Source: Ochrovirga pacifica
GTDB taxonomy: Bacteria > Bacteroidota > Bacteroidia > Flavobacteriales > Flavobacteriaceae
Assembly: GCF_000220525.1 (NCBI RefSeq)
Contig: NZ_AFPK01000026.1
Coordinates: 97,257-161,256 of the forward strand
Length of the DNA: 64,000 bases
Direction: 5' to 3'
Each line of letters opens with the position of its first letter. The stretch's first letter is position 1. The notes beneath the pieces are model-generated. The model ran no database searches, was not told where the DNA came from, and saw nothing but the letters and a program-made list of their open reading frames with translations. Position numbers and translations under genes: made by a program. Positions 9,501-17,090 of the stretch are shown here, one piece after another.

Positions 9501-10450
9501 GCATTATTTTGAGTATCTATAAAGGTTTCTCTACCATTTTGAATAACTTTATGTAACGGAACATGCACTAGTTCTATTTTAGATTTATTCAAATCTATTC
9601 GATACAAATCTGTAAAAGACGTGACTAGAACCTGATTTCTCTTTTCATCAAATTCCATCCATTTAATTCCGTTTACAGAAGTCTGAATGGTTTCCCATTG
9701 ATCTTTTTGAGTACGATAGATATTAATTTTTCTAGAGTTATCTCCAATCCATACATCGTTATTTTTATCTACACAAATACTCGTTGCGTTTACGGGCATT
9801 TTAATGGTTCTAAGTAGCTTTTCTTGCTCTGCATCAAACATTACCATATGACTAGACATTACAAACCAAACCATTTTTTTTCTGTGATATCCCAAGCGTG
9901 TGTTGGCCACTTGGCTTATAGGAATAGGCTGAATGTTGTTTAAATCTAAATTTTTTAAGGAAAAATAATAGGGAGTAACGTGTCCTACAAACAACTTGTC
10001 ATCGCACAAAGTCATGCTGTTCACTTCAGAAAAAGTACTGTCTTTAGGAAAGCGTATCTCTTGTAAATCTTTTGTAGCCAGTGTGTAGCAATACAAACGG
10101 TTGTCTTTGGTATCTAACCAAATACGGCCAAAATTGTCAAACTCAAACTTTTTAATTCTTCTTAGTGGAAAATCTGGATGTTGATTTAAAAAAGCATGAT
10201 GTTCGTATCGGTAACCGTCAAAACGGTACAAGCCATCTTCCGAAGCAAACCAAATAAATCCTTTTTTATCTTGACGGACTCTAGAAACATCAGTCGTAGG
10301 TAAGTCTGTGGTTTCAAACAAAGAAATAGCTTCTATCTGTTGTGCATTTACATTAAGCATTCCCCCCGCAAAAAAAAAGATCAACAACCAAAATGGATGC
10401 ATTGTTTTTAATCTTACAGTCAATAAAATATTCTTAACAAAAAGAAGCAT
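6578..10450 (-). CDS. Hybrid two-component system sensor/regulator (HTCS1)
   Basis: 1290 residues with the full one-protein layout. A signal peptide ends near VNAQ (~37). A periplasmic two-propeller sensor with repeated WIG/WFA-type motifs spans about 40-640, followed by a Y_Y_Y-type Ig domain, then a membrane helix near 745-770 (WWFLVAVSLCALLLI). The kinase has SHDLKTPL with the phospho-accepting His near 815, then an ATPase domain with DTGVGI and GQGIGLSIV. The receiver has VVEDDDELRD, the phospho-acceptor Asp in LTDLRMP (~1090) and the AKP lysine. An AraC-type HTH ends the protein. It should sense a periplasmic oligosaccharide and activate nearby genes, most likely the cytochrome-DUF1552-permease run starting 152 nt downstream. 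A second start at 10402 (MHPFWLL) would give a shorter, cleaner signal peptide. Confidence 0.95.
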   Translation of the reverse strand: MLLFVKNILLTVRLKTMHPFWLLIFFFAGGMLNVNAQQIEAISLFETTDLPTTDVSRVRQDKKGFIWFASEDGLYRFDGYRYEHHAFLNQHPDFPLRRIKKFEFDNFGRIWLDTKDNRLYCYTLATKDLQEIRFPKDSTFSEVNSMTLCDDKLFVGHVTPYYFSLKNLDLNNIQPIPISQVANTRLGYHRKKMVWFVMSSHMVMFDAEQEKLLRTIKMPVNATSICVDKNNDVWIGDNSRKINIYRTQKDQWETIQTSVNGIKWMEFDEKRNQVLVTSFTDLYRIDLNKSKIELVHVPLHKVIQNGRETFIDTQNNAWLVVSNNDLIKLNYNDLEPFQHNFKQLYSDKNRKFLFQDHTGAHWLAGNLGITRKNLQSHQETIYLPKQEVRFVQQYNDSLFYAFTQKEVYECRYNTQKKDFEVFKKVNAAQSQMNYIISGIRTRKNVFWLGNNRGVTRVNLQEKTSEYLPVLKWSRVNFLVYDAHRNCILASATNKGIFQFNLDENHQVVDVVNINQSKKLGSNTVQYLHIGKQYVWAATSRGLSKLKYNAQKKQYEVTKNYTTEDGLSHNYISSLVAQDKNTLWIGTNLGLNKLNITTEKFSSYYKGFGDAANKITNRFALYAQDQHMYFGVNKGFLKFNPTELKKSPYQYSIYVEDVEINGVNGKSVSDLQQLNHYENYLSFTISVPNYISPNGVKYRYKIDQQPWNISSVRFPSFTINNLSFGHHTLQLQCSNEDGVWNSDGRKINIYLSPPFWKSWWFLVAVSLCALLLIRFLVIRFRLKKEFDIQLGIEKKLRETDQEKIKFFTDVSHDLKTPLTMISRPIEKMLAHEISQDEQKYLLETASKNTNRLINLINQVLNFSTVQSGDLTLNIQRIELVQFLNQLMTNFAFEAEQKNIDFSLQTSTNELVVFFDKEKIERVLYNLLSNAFKNTPKKGRIVLKVSEDELQKNVFISVQDTGVGIRKDKLSKIFKRFYQSDSQNVGQGIGLSIVKEYIEAHDGTVKVDSEYQKGTTITFSLPIEEEEHQPNNKEELLQTNDMKHAVLVVEDDDELRDYICYELKAYYKIYSASNGKQGELLAFEKKPNLVLTDLRMPEMNGAELCDALKNNLKTKHIPVIVITAFSGMELEALAIGANDYIAKPINIDSLLLKIKNHIQLLEQTKEKADRDLRLTPKEEQTASPQQAFITKIMQVIEEEFIHQKLDIELLTSKMNMSKSVLYKKVVEYTGQSVNELITTVKLKKAEELLLHSDHSFNEITYMLGYNDSKYFRTLFKKKNGVTPLQFKKKHRI

Positions 10451-10563
10451 TCAGCAAAAAAAAGTATGAGTTTTGTAGATTATTTTACTAAATCAACACA
10501 ATATTATATGATTTAACGAAGCAAAAATAGATTTAAATTTGAAACAAACGAACAGAAGTACTT

Positions 10564-10848
10564 TTATTTTTGTGTTATTGATGTTTCCTCTTTATCTAAC
10601 CAAACGCTTAAAATCCAAGTTACCGTAAAAGTTGGAAAAATATCTGTAAACGGAAGTGCCTCTTCTATAAAGCCAACAATAGCCGTGTATTTTGATACTT
10701 TGTTTTGAAACACTTTGGTGATTAAGTAAGCCGAAAGAGGTGCCCAAACAAAATCGATAGATTCTGTTAATCCTGGAATTAAATAAGATAAAACCCCAAC
10801 AGCATCTAACAAAATACTCAATACTAATTTTTTATATTTAAATTTCAT
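10564..10848 (-). CDS. Small conserved membrane protein, function unknown
   Basis: I place the start at the ATG at 10848 (MKFKYKKLVLSIL), giving about 94 residues. A longer reading to 10872 would overlap the divergent Nudix gene and adds residues unlike a membrane protein N-terminus. Two or three hydrophobic segments are visible (LVLSILLDAVGVLSYLIPGL, FVWAPLSAYLITKVF, ALPFTDIFPTFTVTWILSVWL) with a charged end DKEETSITQK. It resembles small membrane proteins common in Flavobacteriia that carry no known function. It stands alone, ending 113 nt before the HTCS1 start. I do not recognise a specific family. Confidence 0.75.
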   Translation of the reverse strand: MKFKYKKLVLSILLDAVGVLSYLIPGLTESIDFVWAPLSAYLITKVFQNKVSKYTAIVGFIEEALPFTDIFPTFTVTWILSVWLDKEETSITQK

Positions 10849-10865
10849 TTTATAAAAATAGACAA

Positions 10866-11501
10866 TTGACAAATTTTGAACAATTAGTTTCTAAAATAGA
10901 GCTTTTAAAAAATAGTCCTTTGTTGGGAATTAAAGCCCATCAAAAGTTAGCCCCTTTGCAAAGACCACTTTTTACAGCGTACAACACTCCAAAAAATGCC
11001 AAGTTAGCTGGTGTATTAATTTTATTGTACCCAAATGCTTTTGGACAAACACAAATATTACTTACCCAAAGAGCCAAGTATCAAGGAACGCATAGCCAAC
11101 AAATTAGTTTTCCTGGAGGTAAAAAAGACAGCAACGATAAAAACCTGCAAGAAACCGCTCTTAGAGAAACTTTTGAAGAAGTTGGTATTGCTGCCAAAAA
11201 CCTAGAACTCATAAAACCAATGAGTACTTTATACATTCCTCCTAGCAATTTTAACGTGCATCCTTATATTGCTTTGGCACACAAAACGCCCAATTTTGTA
11301 ACCAATTACGAAGTGGCTAAAATTGTAGAATTTCCTATGTCTAAATTGCTTTCTGAAACTACTTTGGACACTTTTAAAATGAAGAGCCATTCTCTACAAC
11401 AAAATACGGTTCCTTGTTTTAAATATCAAGAACATATAATATGGGGAGCCACAGCAATGATGTTAAGTGAATTAAAAGAAATCTTAAAAAGCCTCTCATA
11501 G
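10866..11501 (+). CDS. NUDIX hydrolase, CoA pyrophosphatase-like (NudL/UPF0035 type)
   Basis: 211 residues. The Nudix region reads GGKKDSNDKNLQETALRE then TFEEVGI, containing the REUxEExGU core. It is preceded by LLTQRAKYQGTHSQQISFPGG, the UPF0035/CoAse signature that marks enzymes cleaving CoA into 3',5'-ADP and phosphopantetheine. The role would be cytosolic CoA turnover. The start is a TTG at 10866, since no in-frame ATG lies between it and the upstream stop at 10839; an ATT at 10842 is the only other odd choice. The start lies 17 nt from the start of the divergent membrane-protein gene. It is followed 56 nt later by the acyltransferase gene. Confidence 0.88.
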   Translation: MTNFEQLVSKIELLKNSPLLGIKAHQKLAPLQRPLFTAYNTPKNAKLAGVLILLYPNAFGQTQILLTQRAKYQGTHSQQISFPGGKKDSNDKNLQETALRETFEEVGIAAKNLELIKPMSTLYIPPSNFNVHPYIALAHKTPNFVTNYEVAKIVEFPMSKLLSETTLDTFKMKSHSLQQNTVPCFKYQEHIIWGATAMMLSELKEILKSLS

Positions 11502-11515
11502 GTATGAAATTATTG

Positions 11516-11523
11516 TAAATTTG
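11516..11523 (+). promoter_or_regulatory. Possible -7 promoter element upstream of acyltransferase
   Basis: TAAATTTG fits the Bacteroidota -7 consensus TAnnTTTG and lies 34 nt before the acyltransferase ATG. No TTTG is found at the expected -33 position, so this is a weak call. Confidence 0.35.
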
Positions 11524-11557
11524 TCCGCAAACCATAAAAAAACAAACCCTAAGATCT

Positions 11558-12382
11558 ATGAGCCTATTTAAGAAAAACCCTTTTGGTCAGTATCTTTTTT
11601 TAAAAAGATTAATCATTAGTGTTTTTGGTATCATCTCTTACCGTAGATACAACGGATTCAATAAATTACAAATAGAAGGTTCTGAAATTTTAAAAGAACT
11701 TCCCGATAGAAATGTATTATTTATTTCCAATCATCAGACTTATTTTGCAGATGTAGCTGCTATGTATCATGTATTTTTTGCTACGCTAAATGGCAGGGAT
11801 AATACGCTAAAAAGATGGACCTATTTACTAAAACCCAAACTAAACCTGTACTATATTGCTGCATTAGAGACCATGAAAGCAGGTTTGTTGCCTAAAATTT
11901 TTGCTTATGTAGGATCTATTTCCATAGAAAGAACTTGGCGAGCAGCAGGAAAAGATGTAAAGAGACAAGTAAAAATGTCTGACATTACCAACATAAAAAA
12001 AGCATTGGATGATGGTTGGGTGATTACCTTTCCGCAAGGAACTACCAAACCCTTTAACCCTATAAGAAGAGGAACAGCTCATCTTATAAAAAGCTATCAA
12101 CCTATTGTAATTCCTATTGTTATTGATGGCTTTAGACGATCTTTTGACAAAAAAGGATTGCTAATTAAAAAACGTGGAATTTTACAATCTATGGTTATCA
12201 AACAACCTTTAGAAATTGATTACGAAACTGAAGACATTCAGCAAATTGTAGAAAAAATAGAATACGCTATAGAGCAACATCCTTCTTTCTTAAAAGTAAT
12301 TTCTGTTGAAGAATATGCAGAACAAGAACGAAAACTGAACAAACAACGTGAATTTTGGAGTTCTGACAATACTGAAGAATAA
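11558..12382 (+). CDS. 1-acyl-sn-glycerol-3-phosphate acyltransferase-like (PlsC family)
   Basis: 274 residues. Motif I of the PlsC/LPLAT family is SNHQTYFADV (NHx4D), and a second family motif is FPQGTTKPFNPIRRGTAHL, with the FPQGT block taking the place of FPEGT. A further motif, IVIPIVIDGF, follows. The enzyme would transfer an acyl chain to a lysophospholipid or related acceptor at the inner membrane face. An internal IERTWR segment lies in the acceptor-site region. The exact acceptor cannot be read; some Bacteroidota members of this family make ornithine or glycine lipids. The gene ends in a strong terminator 20 nt downstream. Confidence 0.88.
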   Translation: MSLFKKNPFGQYLFLKRLIISVFGIISYRRYNGFNKLQIEGSEILKELPDRNVLFISNHQTYFADVAAMYHVFFATLNGRDNTLKRWTYLLKPKLNLYYIAALETMKAGLLPKIFAYVGSISIERTWRAAGKDVKRQVKMSDITNIKKALDDGWVITFPQGTTKPFNPIRRGTAHLIKSYQPIVIPIVIDGFRRSFDKKGLLIKKRGILQSMVIKQPLEIDYETEDIQQIVEKIEYAIEQHPSFLKVISVEEYAEQERKLNKQREFWSSDNTEE

Positions 12383-12402
12383 AATTACAGACACTATATC
12401 AC

Positions 12403-12438
12403 AAAAAAGGATGAACTAAATAAGCTCATCCTTTTTTT
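12403..12438 (+). terminator. Terminator after acyltransferase gene
   Basis: A 12-bp perfect stem (12403-12414 with 12426-12437, core GGATGA/TCATCC) and an 11-nt loop is followed by a T run. The flanking A run makes it work on the minus strand as well. Confidence 0.85.
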
Positions 12439-12489
12439 TGTGTTTATTAGTTACAAATACTACTAAACACACAATGCTCCTAACTCTTT

Positions 12490-12630
12490 TTAACTACCAC
12501 AATATACCTTGTCTAACATTTTAATGAATTTTATTAACACAGCTGGTTGAGACAAATACAAATGTTCAGCTGCTTTCGTAAAACTTAAGTGCTTGGCTAC
12601 CACTTTAAATATATATAGGTTGGTTTTCAT
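12490..12630 (-). pseudogene. LysR-family regulator remnant (HTH only)
   Basis: From the ATG at 12630 the minus strand reads 46 codons then TAA. The peptide has NLYIFKVVAKHLSFTKAAEH followed by LYLSQPAV, an unmistakable LysR-type winged-helix N-terminus. After SQPAV the recognition helix is one residue too long (LIKFIKMLD) and the frame ends at VYCGS. The linker and effector-binding domain, about 240 residues, are absent. The 366-nt gap between the acyltransferase and the small lipoprotein gene holds only this remnant and two terminators. It is either a decayed regulator or, less likely, a stand-alone micro-HTH protein. Confidence 0.75.
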
Positions 12631-12650
12631 CTATCTAAAAATCTCTTTAG

Positions 12651-12685
12651 CTAAAATAAAAAAGACTGTCTAAAAAGACAGTCTT
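12651..12685 (-). terminator. Terminator of the leftward SusC/D module
   Basis: A 10-bp perfect stem (12662-12671 with 12676-12685, AAGACTGTCT/AGACAGTCTT) with a 4-nt A loop. On the minus strand it is followed by a T-rich tail at 12661-12651. It lies 64 nt beyond the stop codon of the last gene of the module. Confidence 0.85.
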
Positions 12686-12748
12686 CGTTTTGGTTTCTAG
12701 TTTATTTTAAATAGTTTACTAAACTATTAACTTTATCAAGGGTATATT

Positions 12749-13435
12749 TTAATTGTATACTTCGGTTTCTATAACAGAAACTTCACACAGAGCAGAAGCT
12801 GTTGTTTTGGTAATGGTTGTTGTGGTATTAGCCTGATTGTCTACCACTATCGTTGTTGATATTTCTCCAACATTATCTGTAGCAGGTGTTATTTGTTCTG
12901 CTACGCTAACATCTCCTTCTTGCTTGGTAGCTATTTTGGTTACCGTTTTTATACTGTGTATGGTAATTCCTAAACCTTCTGCCGGAACCAATGCATTACC
13001 CTCTGTATCTGTACGATTAACATCAAGTTCATAACTGGTTGTTAGGTGAGTTTTAGTAACCTCTCCATTTTCTTCATTTGTTACTTCATTTATTTCTTCG
13101 GTAGTGTAACTTAATTGATAGGTTCCTGCAACTGCTAGATTATCTCCTGCTGGAATGTAACCCGAAGACTGATTGACGATTACCACATCAAAATTTACTG
13201 GTTTATTATTTTCAGGATACTGAATTACCAAATCTTTTTCTTTGTACACATGAATATTTATAGGAACGTCTACACTTTTGTATCCTGAAAGCGTATTGTT
13301 AACTGCTAATGGTGCATTTACGGAAATCTGATAAACAGGCACCAACCTAGCTTGCGGCAAGTCCTTTTCTTCTGTGGTACAACTAGCCACTAAAAGTGCA
13401 AAACTTAATTTAAATATATTTAAAAGGTATTTCAT
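12749..13435 (-). CDS. Small SusCD-module lipoprotein, copy 1
   Basis: I start at the ATG at 13435 (MKYLLNIFKLSFALLVASCT), giving 228 residues with a lipobox VASC, so an outer-membrane lipoprotein. The reading from 13480 only adds a charged leader before the signal peptide. The mature part is rich in Thr, Val and Asn, beta-sandwich-like, with no catalytic motif that I can name. Its order of PVYQISVNAP, INIHVYKEKDLVIQY and a C-terminal EVYN matches the 148-residue lipoprotein that ends the rightward module (35935-36378: PIYSVSGF, LNIYQQEAFVIEY, EVYN), so the two are paralogues. It is last in the SusC-SusD operon, 59 nt after the larger lipoprotein. A glycan-binding or SusCD-accessory role is inference. 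Confidence 0.8.
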   Translation of the reverse strand: MKYLLNIFKLSFALLVASCTTEEKDLPQARLVPVYQISVNAPLAVNNTLSGYKSVDVPINIHVYKEKDLVIQYPENNKPVNFDVVIVNQSSGYIPAGDNLAVAGTYQLSYTTEEINEVTNEENGEVTKTHLTTSYELDVNRTDTEGNALVPAEGLGITIHSIKTVTKIATKQEGDVSVAEQITPATDNVGEISTTIVVDNQANTTTTITKTTASALCEVSVIETEVYN

Positions 13436-13494
13436 TTCTGTATGTTTTAAAAGTCTCTCTTGTACTTTTTTACAGAACAAGAGAGATAGATTAG

Positions 13495-15321
13495 TTAAGG
13501 CCTGTCATTAACAATTAATAAATCAAAATTATCCAGCCACAATTTTTGTACTTGAGCAGCATCCTGACCCGTATTTGTAACATTCAAATCTAGTCTTCCA
13601 TCTGCAATGGCTGGTAAAGAAACTGCTGGTAGTGTTAACTGTACCCATTTTCCTTTTTCTACTGTAGAAATATCAAAGTTAAAAGTAGCATCTACATTTG
13701 TAGTCATATTGTACTGAAAGGTAGACATATTGGTTGCTGGATCTATATACACCCATACACTTGGAATATATTTACCTTCTGGAACAGGACTTAATGATTT
13801 AAATGCTGACCCTTGCAATCTGGCCAAATTAGGAATACCTGTATCTGGAGTTTCAAACTTTAGAGAATTTGCTCCATCATAGAAAAATGAATTGTCTCTC
13901 CAATAATACAAAGGTCCTGCATCGGTTTTTCCGTTGTGTTGTGCAAAATACACTCCTTTTTTCATGTTAGCCTGTCTAAATTGATTCCCACTATCGTACT
14001 CAGACTCATAACCTGTAAAATTCTGAATATTCATTACACCTTGGTACTCTGATAGCTTCATGCTTACCGTTACAGGATCAAAACTTTCTAAAGACCTTCC
14101 GTCAACCGATATAATTCCATCTGTATCGTCTGCATTAGAATCTGTGTAAGAGATGGTAAACGTATCTGTATTGTATACTGGTTCTGCTAAGGTTAGCTCT
14201 ATAATAGTTGCATCATCGGCATTTAAAGCTACAGATGAAACAGCTATATTTTGATTGTATCCAGCATCTGCATTTATCACCTGCACAGTAAATTTATCTT
14301 CTTGCCCCTCGTACAACTCTACCTCTCCAGAAACTGGGAACTGAATTACTCCAGAAGCATTTACTTTTAAACCAGAACTATATTTAAATGGTTTGGTAGA
14401 TGGCAATACCTTAATTTTTAGTGGAATTAATTTAGCAATATCTTTTACAGGTCCTGCATCTTTTGTTCTTCTAGACATAAAATGAGCAGTATAAAAAGCA
14501 TCTCCTTCAGTTAGTTTATTGTAGGCTACTTCTATAGTTTCCTTGGCACTTACTTCTGGTTTTCCTCCATTAGTTGTCCACCTTACAGCATCTACCTCAC
14601 CTACAGTAGATAAATCCTCAAACATCAATTTTTCTCCTGCTTCTATAGAAATTTCTTGCCAAGTATCTATATTCTCTATGCTAGGTTGATCTTCTTCAGC
14701 TACCAATAAAACTTCTGAGTATGGGTTTGTTTCATCTGGAATGGTAGGCCCTGTAGGATCTTCTGGATTGGTAACAAAATTCTGTCTATACACTTTACAG
14801 CTGGGTACTGGATCTGGGAAAACTTTTACTTTAAAAATTGTATCTACCATAGTACTTGTGATAGATTTGGTAATAATTTCTCCATCTACCTCAAAAGTTC
14901 TATTATAAGTAACAGGCTCATCAAACACTGTTTTTAGTTCTACCTCAAACTCCCCAGCTTCAGGAAAATAAACATTTACCAACTCGTCTGTTGATACAGT
15001 TCCTACGTTTGGAATAATGAAAGGTGTGTAAATAGTATCTCCTTCTTCAAACTCTGTAGTTAAATATTTGGCCGAAGTAGGAATGGTCCATTCTCTACTT
15101 TTTTGTCCTTGCGACACATCAAAAAAACCTACATATTGATGAATATTAATTTCTTTATTAGGTTCTCTATAAGTTGTTCTATCTCCACTGGTATACCACT
15201 GAAAACTAGAATAGTCTGAGTTTAAATCTCCGTAAACAGTAACATTTTCATCCGAACAACTTGTGGCAACAAAAAGAAGTGCGGATAATAGTCCTGTAAT
15301 TATTTTGATATTTTTTTTCAT
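13495..15321 (-). CDS. SusE/F-position surface lipoprotein, copy 1
   Basis: 608 residues. The signal peptide has the lipobox VATSC at about residue 22. The mature protein is a chain of beta domains. An N-terminal part contains IHQYVGFFDVSQGQKSREW. A middle PKD-like domain contains VRWTTNGGKP. An Ig-like domain has VQVINADAGYNQNIAVSSV. A C-terminal domain (about 430-608) has a jelly-roll look with KGVYFAQHNG and KLWLDNFDLL, resembling carbohydrate-binding folds. It starts 7 nt after the SusD stop, so it is co-transcribed. Position and architecture point to a cell-surface glycan-binding protein. A paralogue lies at 34089-35873, sharing the segments around DLSQG, YNQNI/YDQNI and LAEPVYN/LSEPIYN. 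Confidence 0.85.
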   Translation of the reverse strand: MKKNIKIITGLLSALLFVATSCSDENVTVYGDLNSDYSSFQWYTSGDRTTYREPNKEINIHQYVGFFDVSQGQKSREWTIPTSAKYLTTEFEEGDTIYTPFIIPNVGTVSTDELVNVYFPEAGEFEVELKTVFDEPVTYNRTFEVDGEIITKSITSTMVDTIFKVKVFPDPVPSCKVYRQNFVTNPEDPTGPTIPDETNPYSEVLLVAEEDQPSIENIDTWQEISIEAGEKLMFEDLSTVGEVDAVRWTTNGGKPEVSAKETIEVAYNKLTEGDAFYTAHFMSRRTKDAGPVKDIAKLIPLKIKVLPSTKPFKYSSGLKVNASGVIQFPVSGEVELYEGQEDKFTVQVINADAGYNQNIAVSSVALNADDATIIELTLAEPVYNTDTFTISYTDSNADDTDGIISVDGRSLESFDPVTVSMKLSEYQGVMNIQNFTGYESEYDSGNQFRQANMKKGVYFAQHNGKTDAGPLYYWRDNSFFYDGANSLKFETPDTGIPNLARLQGSAFKSLSPVPEGKYIPSVWVYIDPATNMSTFQYNMTTNVDATFNFDISTVEKGKWVQLTLPAVSLPAIADGRLDLNVTNTGQDAAQVQKLWLDNFDLLIVNDRP

Positions 15322-15328
15322 AATTTCT

Positions 15329-17080
15329 TTAGTTTACTTGTTGGTTGTACAACGTTTCTTCGTTAGGCAATGGCAAATAAGCATGTACAGATTCTATGTA
15401 ATTGATAGCTGCATCATTAAACTCTATTTCTGGACTGTTGCTATCGTTAGTGGGGCCTACTCCTGTTTGTACTTTACTTCCTTTACCTGCAGTTCCATCA
15501 GATTTTGTAAACGAATAATCTATTACTTGATAGTCTCTTGATGCTAAATCTGTAAAGCGTTGTTTAGCTACTCCCCATCTTCTTAAATCAATAGCTCTCT
15601 CTGCATATCCTTCTAAAGACAGTTCCAAAGGCCTTTCTATATACATTAAATGCTCCATTAAACTATTTTGATCGTAGGCAACATCATCATATGTTGAACT
15701 TCCATCATCTAATCCCAATTGCAATAATCCCCAACGTTCTCTTATAGCATTGATATAAGACAATGCTTCTGGAATATTGTTTTGTTGTATGTAACATTCT
15801 GCCAACATTAAATAAGCATCTGCCAAACGGTACACTACTACGTTTTTTCCTGATTGCCATGGTGTTGCCAAAACATCCTCTTCATGAGATACTACATCGT
15901 GATTGGTTAATTTTTTAAAGTAAGAAAAGATATCTTTGCTAAAACTTATATCTTCATAAGCTGGAGTACTTCCGTAATAACTAGACTCTTCATCGTTTAC
16001 TACTTGAATCATCTGTGCACACCTTAAAGGCACACTTCTTAACAGGTTTCCTTCTTTAAAGTTTCTAGAATCATTTAAATTCATAGGTTCGTTAGAGTAC
16101 TCAAACGTAATCCATGCAGTAGGATTAAAGTATTTTGCTCCTCCAAGTCCAGCTCCTTTGTTTCCTGGTGCTGTGTATCTTGCCCACCTAGTCGTGTAAG
16201 CTTCTTCATCCCAAGAATCTCCTCCTCCATTAATCAAACGTTGATGTATGTCTGTGTAATTCAACTCAAACAACGTTTCTTTACTAAAATCTCCCGCATG
16301 TGTAAACAATGTTTTTACCTCATCACCCGTCACTAGTTGATATCCGTAAGGACCTTCTATAACATCTTTTAATAAAGGAATTGCTTTATCGTACTCTTTG
16401 GTGTACAAATAACTTTTGGCATAAATCATGGCAGCCAAACCTTTACCAACTCTTGTAGGTTGGTCTTGTATAGCTGGTAAATGATCGTATGCATATTGAA
16501 AATCTTCTCTAAAAAAGGTCAATACTTCTGAAGAAGATGAAGTAGGTTTAGAATAGTCTTCTAAACTTTCTGGAATTTCATCTCTGATAATAATTTCTCC
16601 TTGATTGTAATTAGAGTGTAAATAAAAGTGCATCAATCCTCGTAAAAAGCGTGCTTCTGCCATTTGCGTGGTCCATGCTTCTTGACTTTTAAAGGTTTCA
16701 GACATTCCGTTTAGTCCAGTAATTACCTGATTTGCTCTCCAAATTACACGGTACATACCCGCCCAACTTTTAAAGTAATGATTGTCTACATTATTGGTAA
16801 ACGCTTGTGCATGCCAAGCATATGTTTCTGCATTCTGCCTACTTCTTAGGTTAGGAAAAGCAATATCTCCTCTAAGAGATTCATTATCAATAGACCAGAT
16901 GTATTGGTTTAGCAAACCATTGTATACAGAAGTCAAGTTTTCATTAGAATCTTCTAAATCTCTCCAATACAACTCAGAAGACACCTCGTTTGGGTTAATT
17001 TCTTCTAAATAATCATCACAAGATTGTAATGTAGTCGCTATTATTATTGATGCGACCATGTGTTTTATATATCTTTTCAT
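15329..17080 (-). CDS. SusD/RagB-family outer-membrane lipoprotein, copy 1
   Basis: I start at the ATG at 17080 (MKRYIKHMVASIIIATTLQS then CDDYLEE), which puts the lipobox LQSC directly after the hydrophobic stretch, giving 583 residues. The longer reading from 17104 runs into the SusC stop. Typical SusD features are the PNEVSSELYWRDL opening, the tetratricopeptide-like helical part with FLRGLMHFYLH, and the C-terminal LRRWGVAKQ and YLPLPNEE. SusD caps the SusC pore and binds the incoming oligosaccharide. The gene begins 10 nt after the SusC stop. The paralogue at 32226-34061 shares the same landmarks. Confidence 0.95.
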   Translation of the reverse strand: MKRYIKHMVASIIIATTLQSCDDYLEEINPNEVSSELYWRDLEDSNENLTSVYNGLLNQYIWSIDNESLRGDIAFPNLRSRQNAETYAWHAQAFTNNVDNHYFKSWAGMYRVIWRANQVITGLNGMSETFKSQEAWTTQMAEARFLRGLMHFYLHSNYNQGEIIIRDEIPESLEDYSKPTSSSSEVLTFFREDFQYAYDHLPAIQDQPTRVGKGLAAMIYAKSYLYTKEYDKAIPLLKDVIEGPYGYQLVTGDEVKTLFTHAGDFSKETLFELNYTDIHQRLINGGGDSWDEEAYTTRWARYTAPGNKGAGLGGAKYFNPTAWITFEYSNEPMNLNDSRNFKEGNLLRSVPLRCAQMIQVVNDEESSYYGSTPAYEDISFSKDIFSYFKKLTNHDVVSHEEDVLATPWQSGKNVVVYRLADAYLMLAECYIQQNNIPEALSYINAIRERWGLLQLGLDDGSSTYDDVAYDQNSLMEHLMYIERPLELSLEGYAERAIDLRRWGVAKQRFTDLASRDYQVIDYSFTKSDGTAGKGSKVQTGVGPTNDSNSPEIEFNDAAINYIESVHAYLPLPNEETLYNQQVN

Positions 17081-17090
17081 CTTGTTTGGT

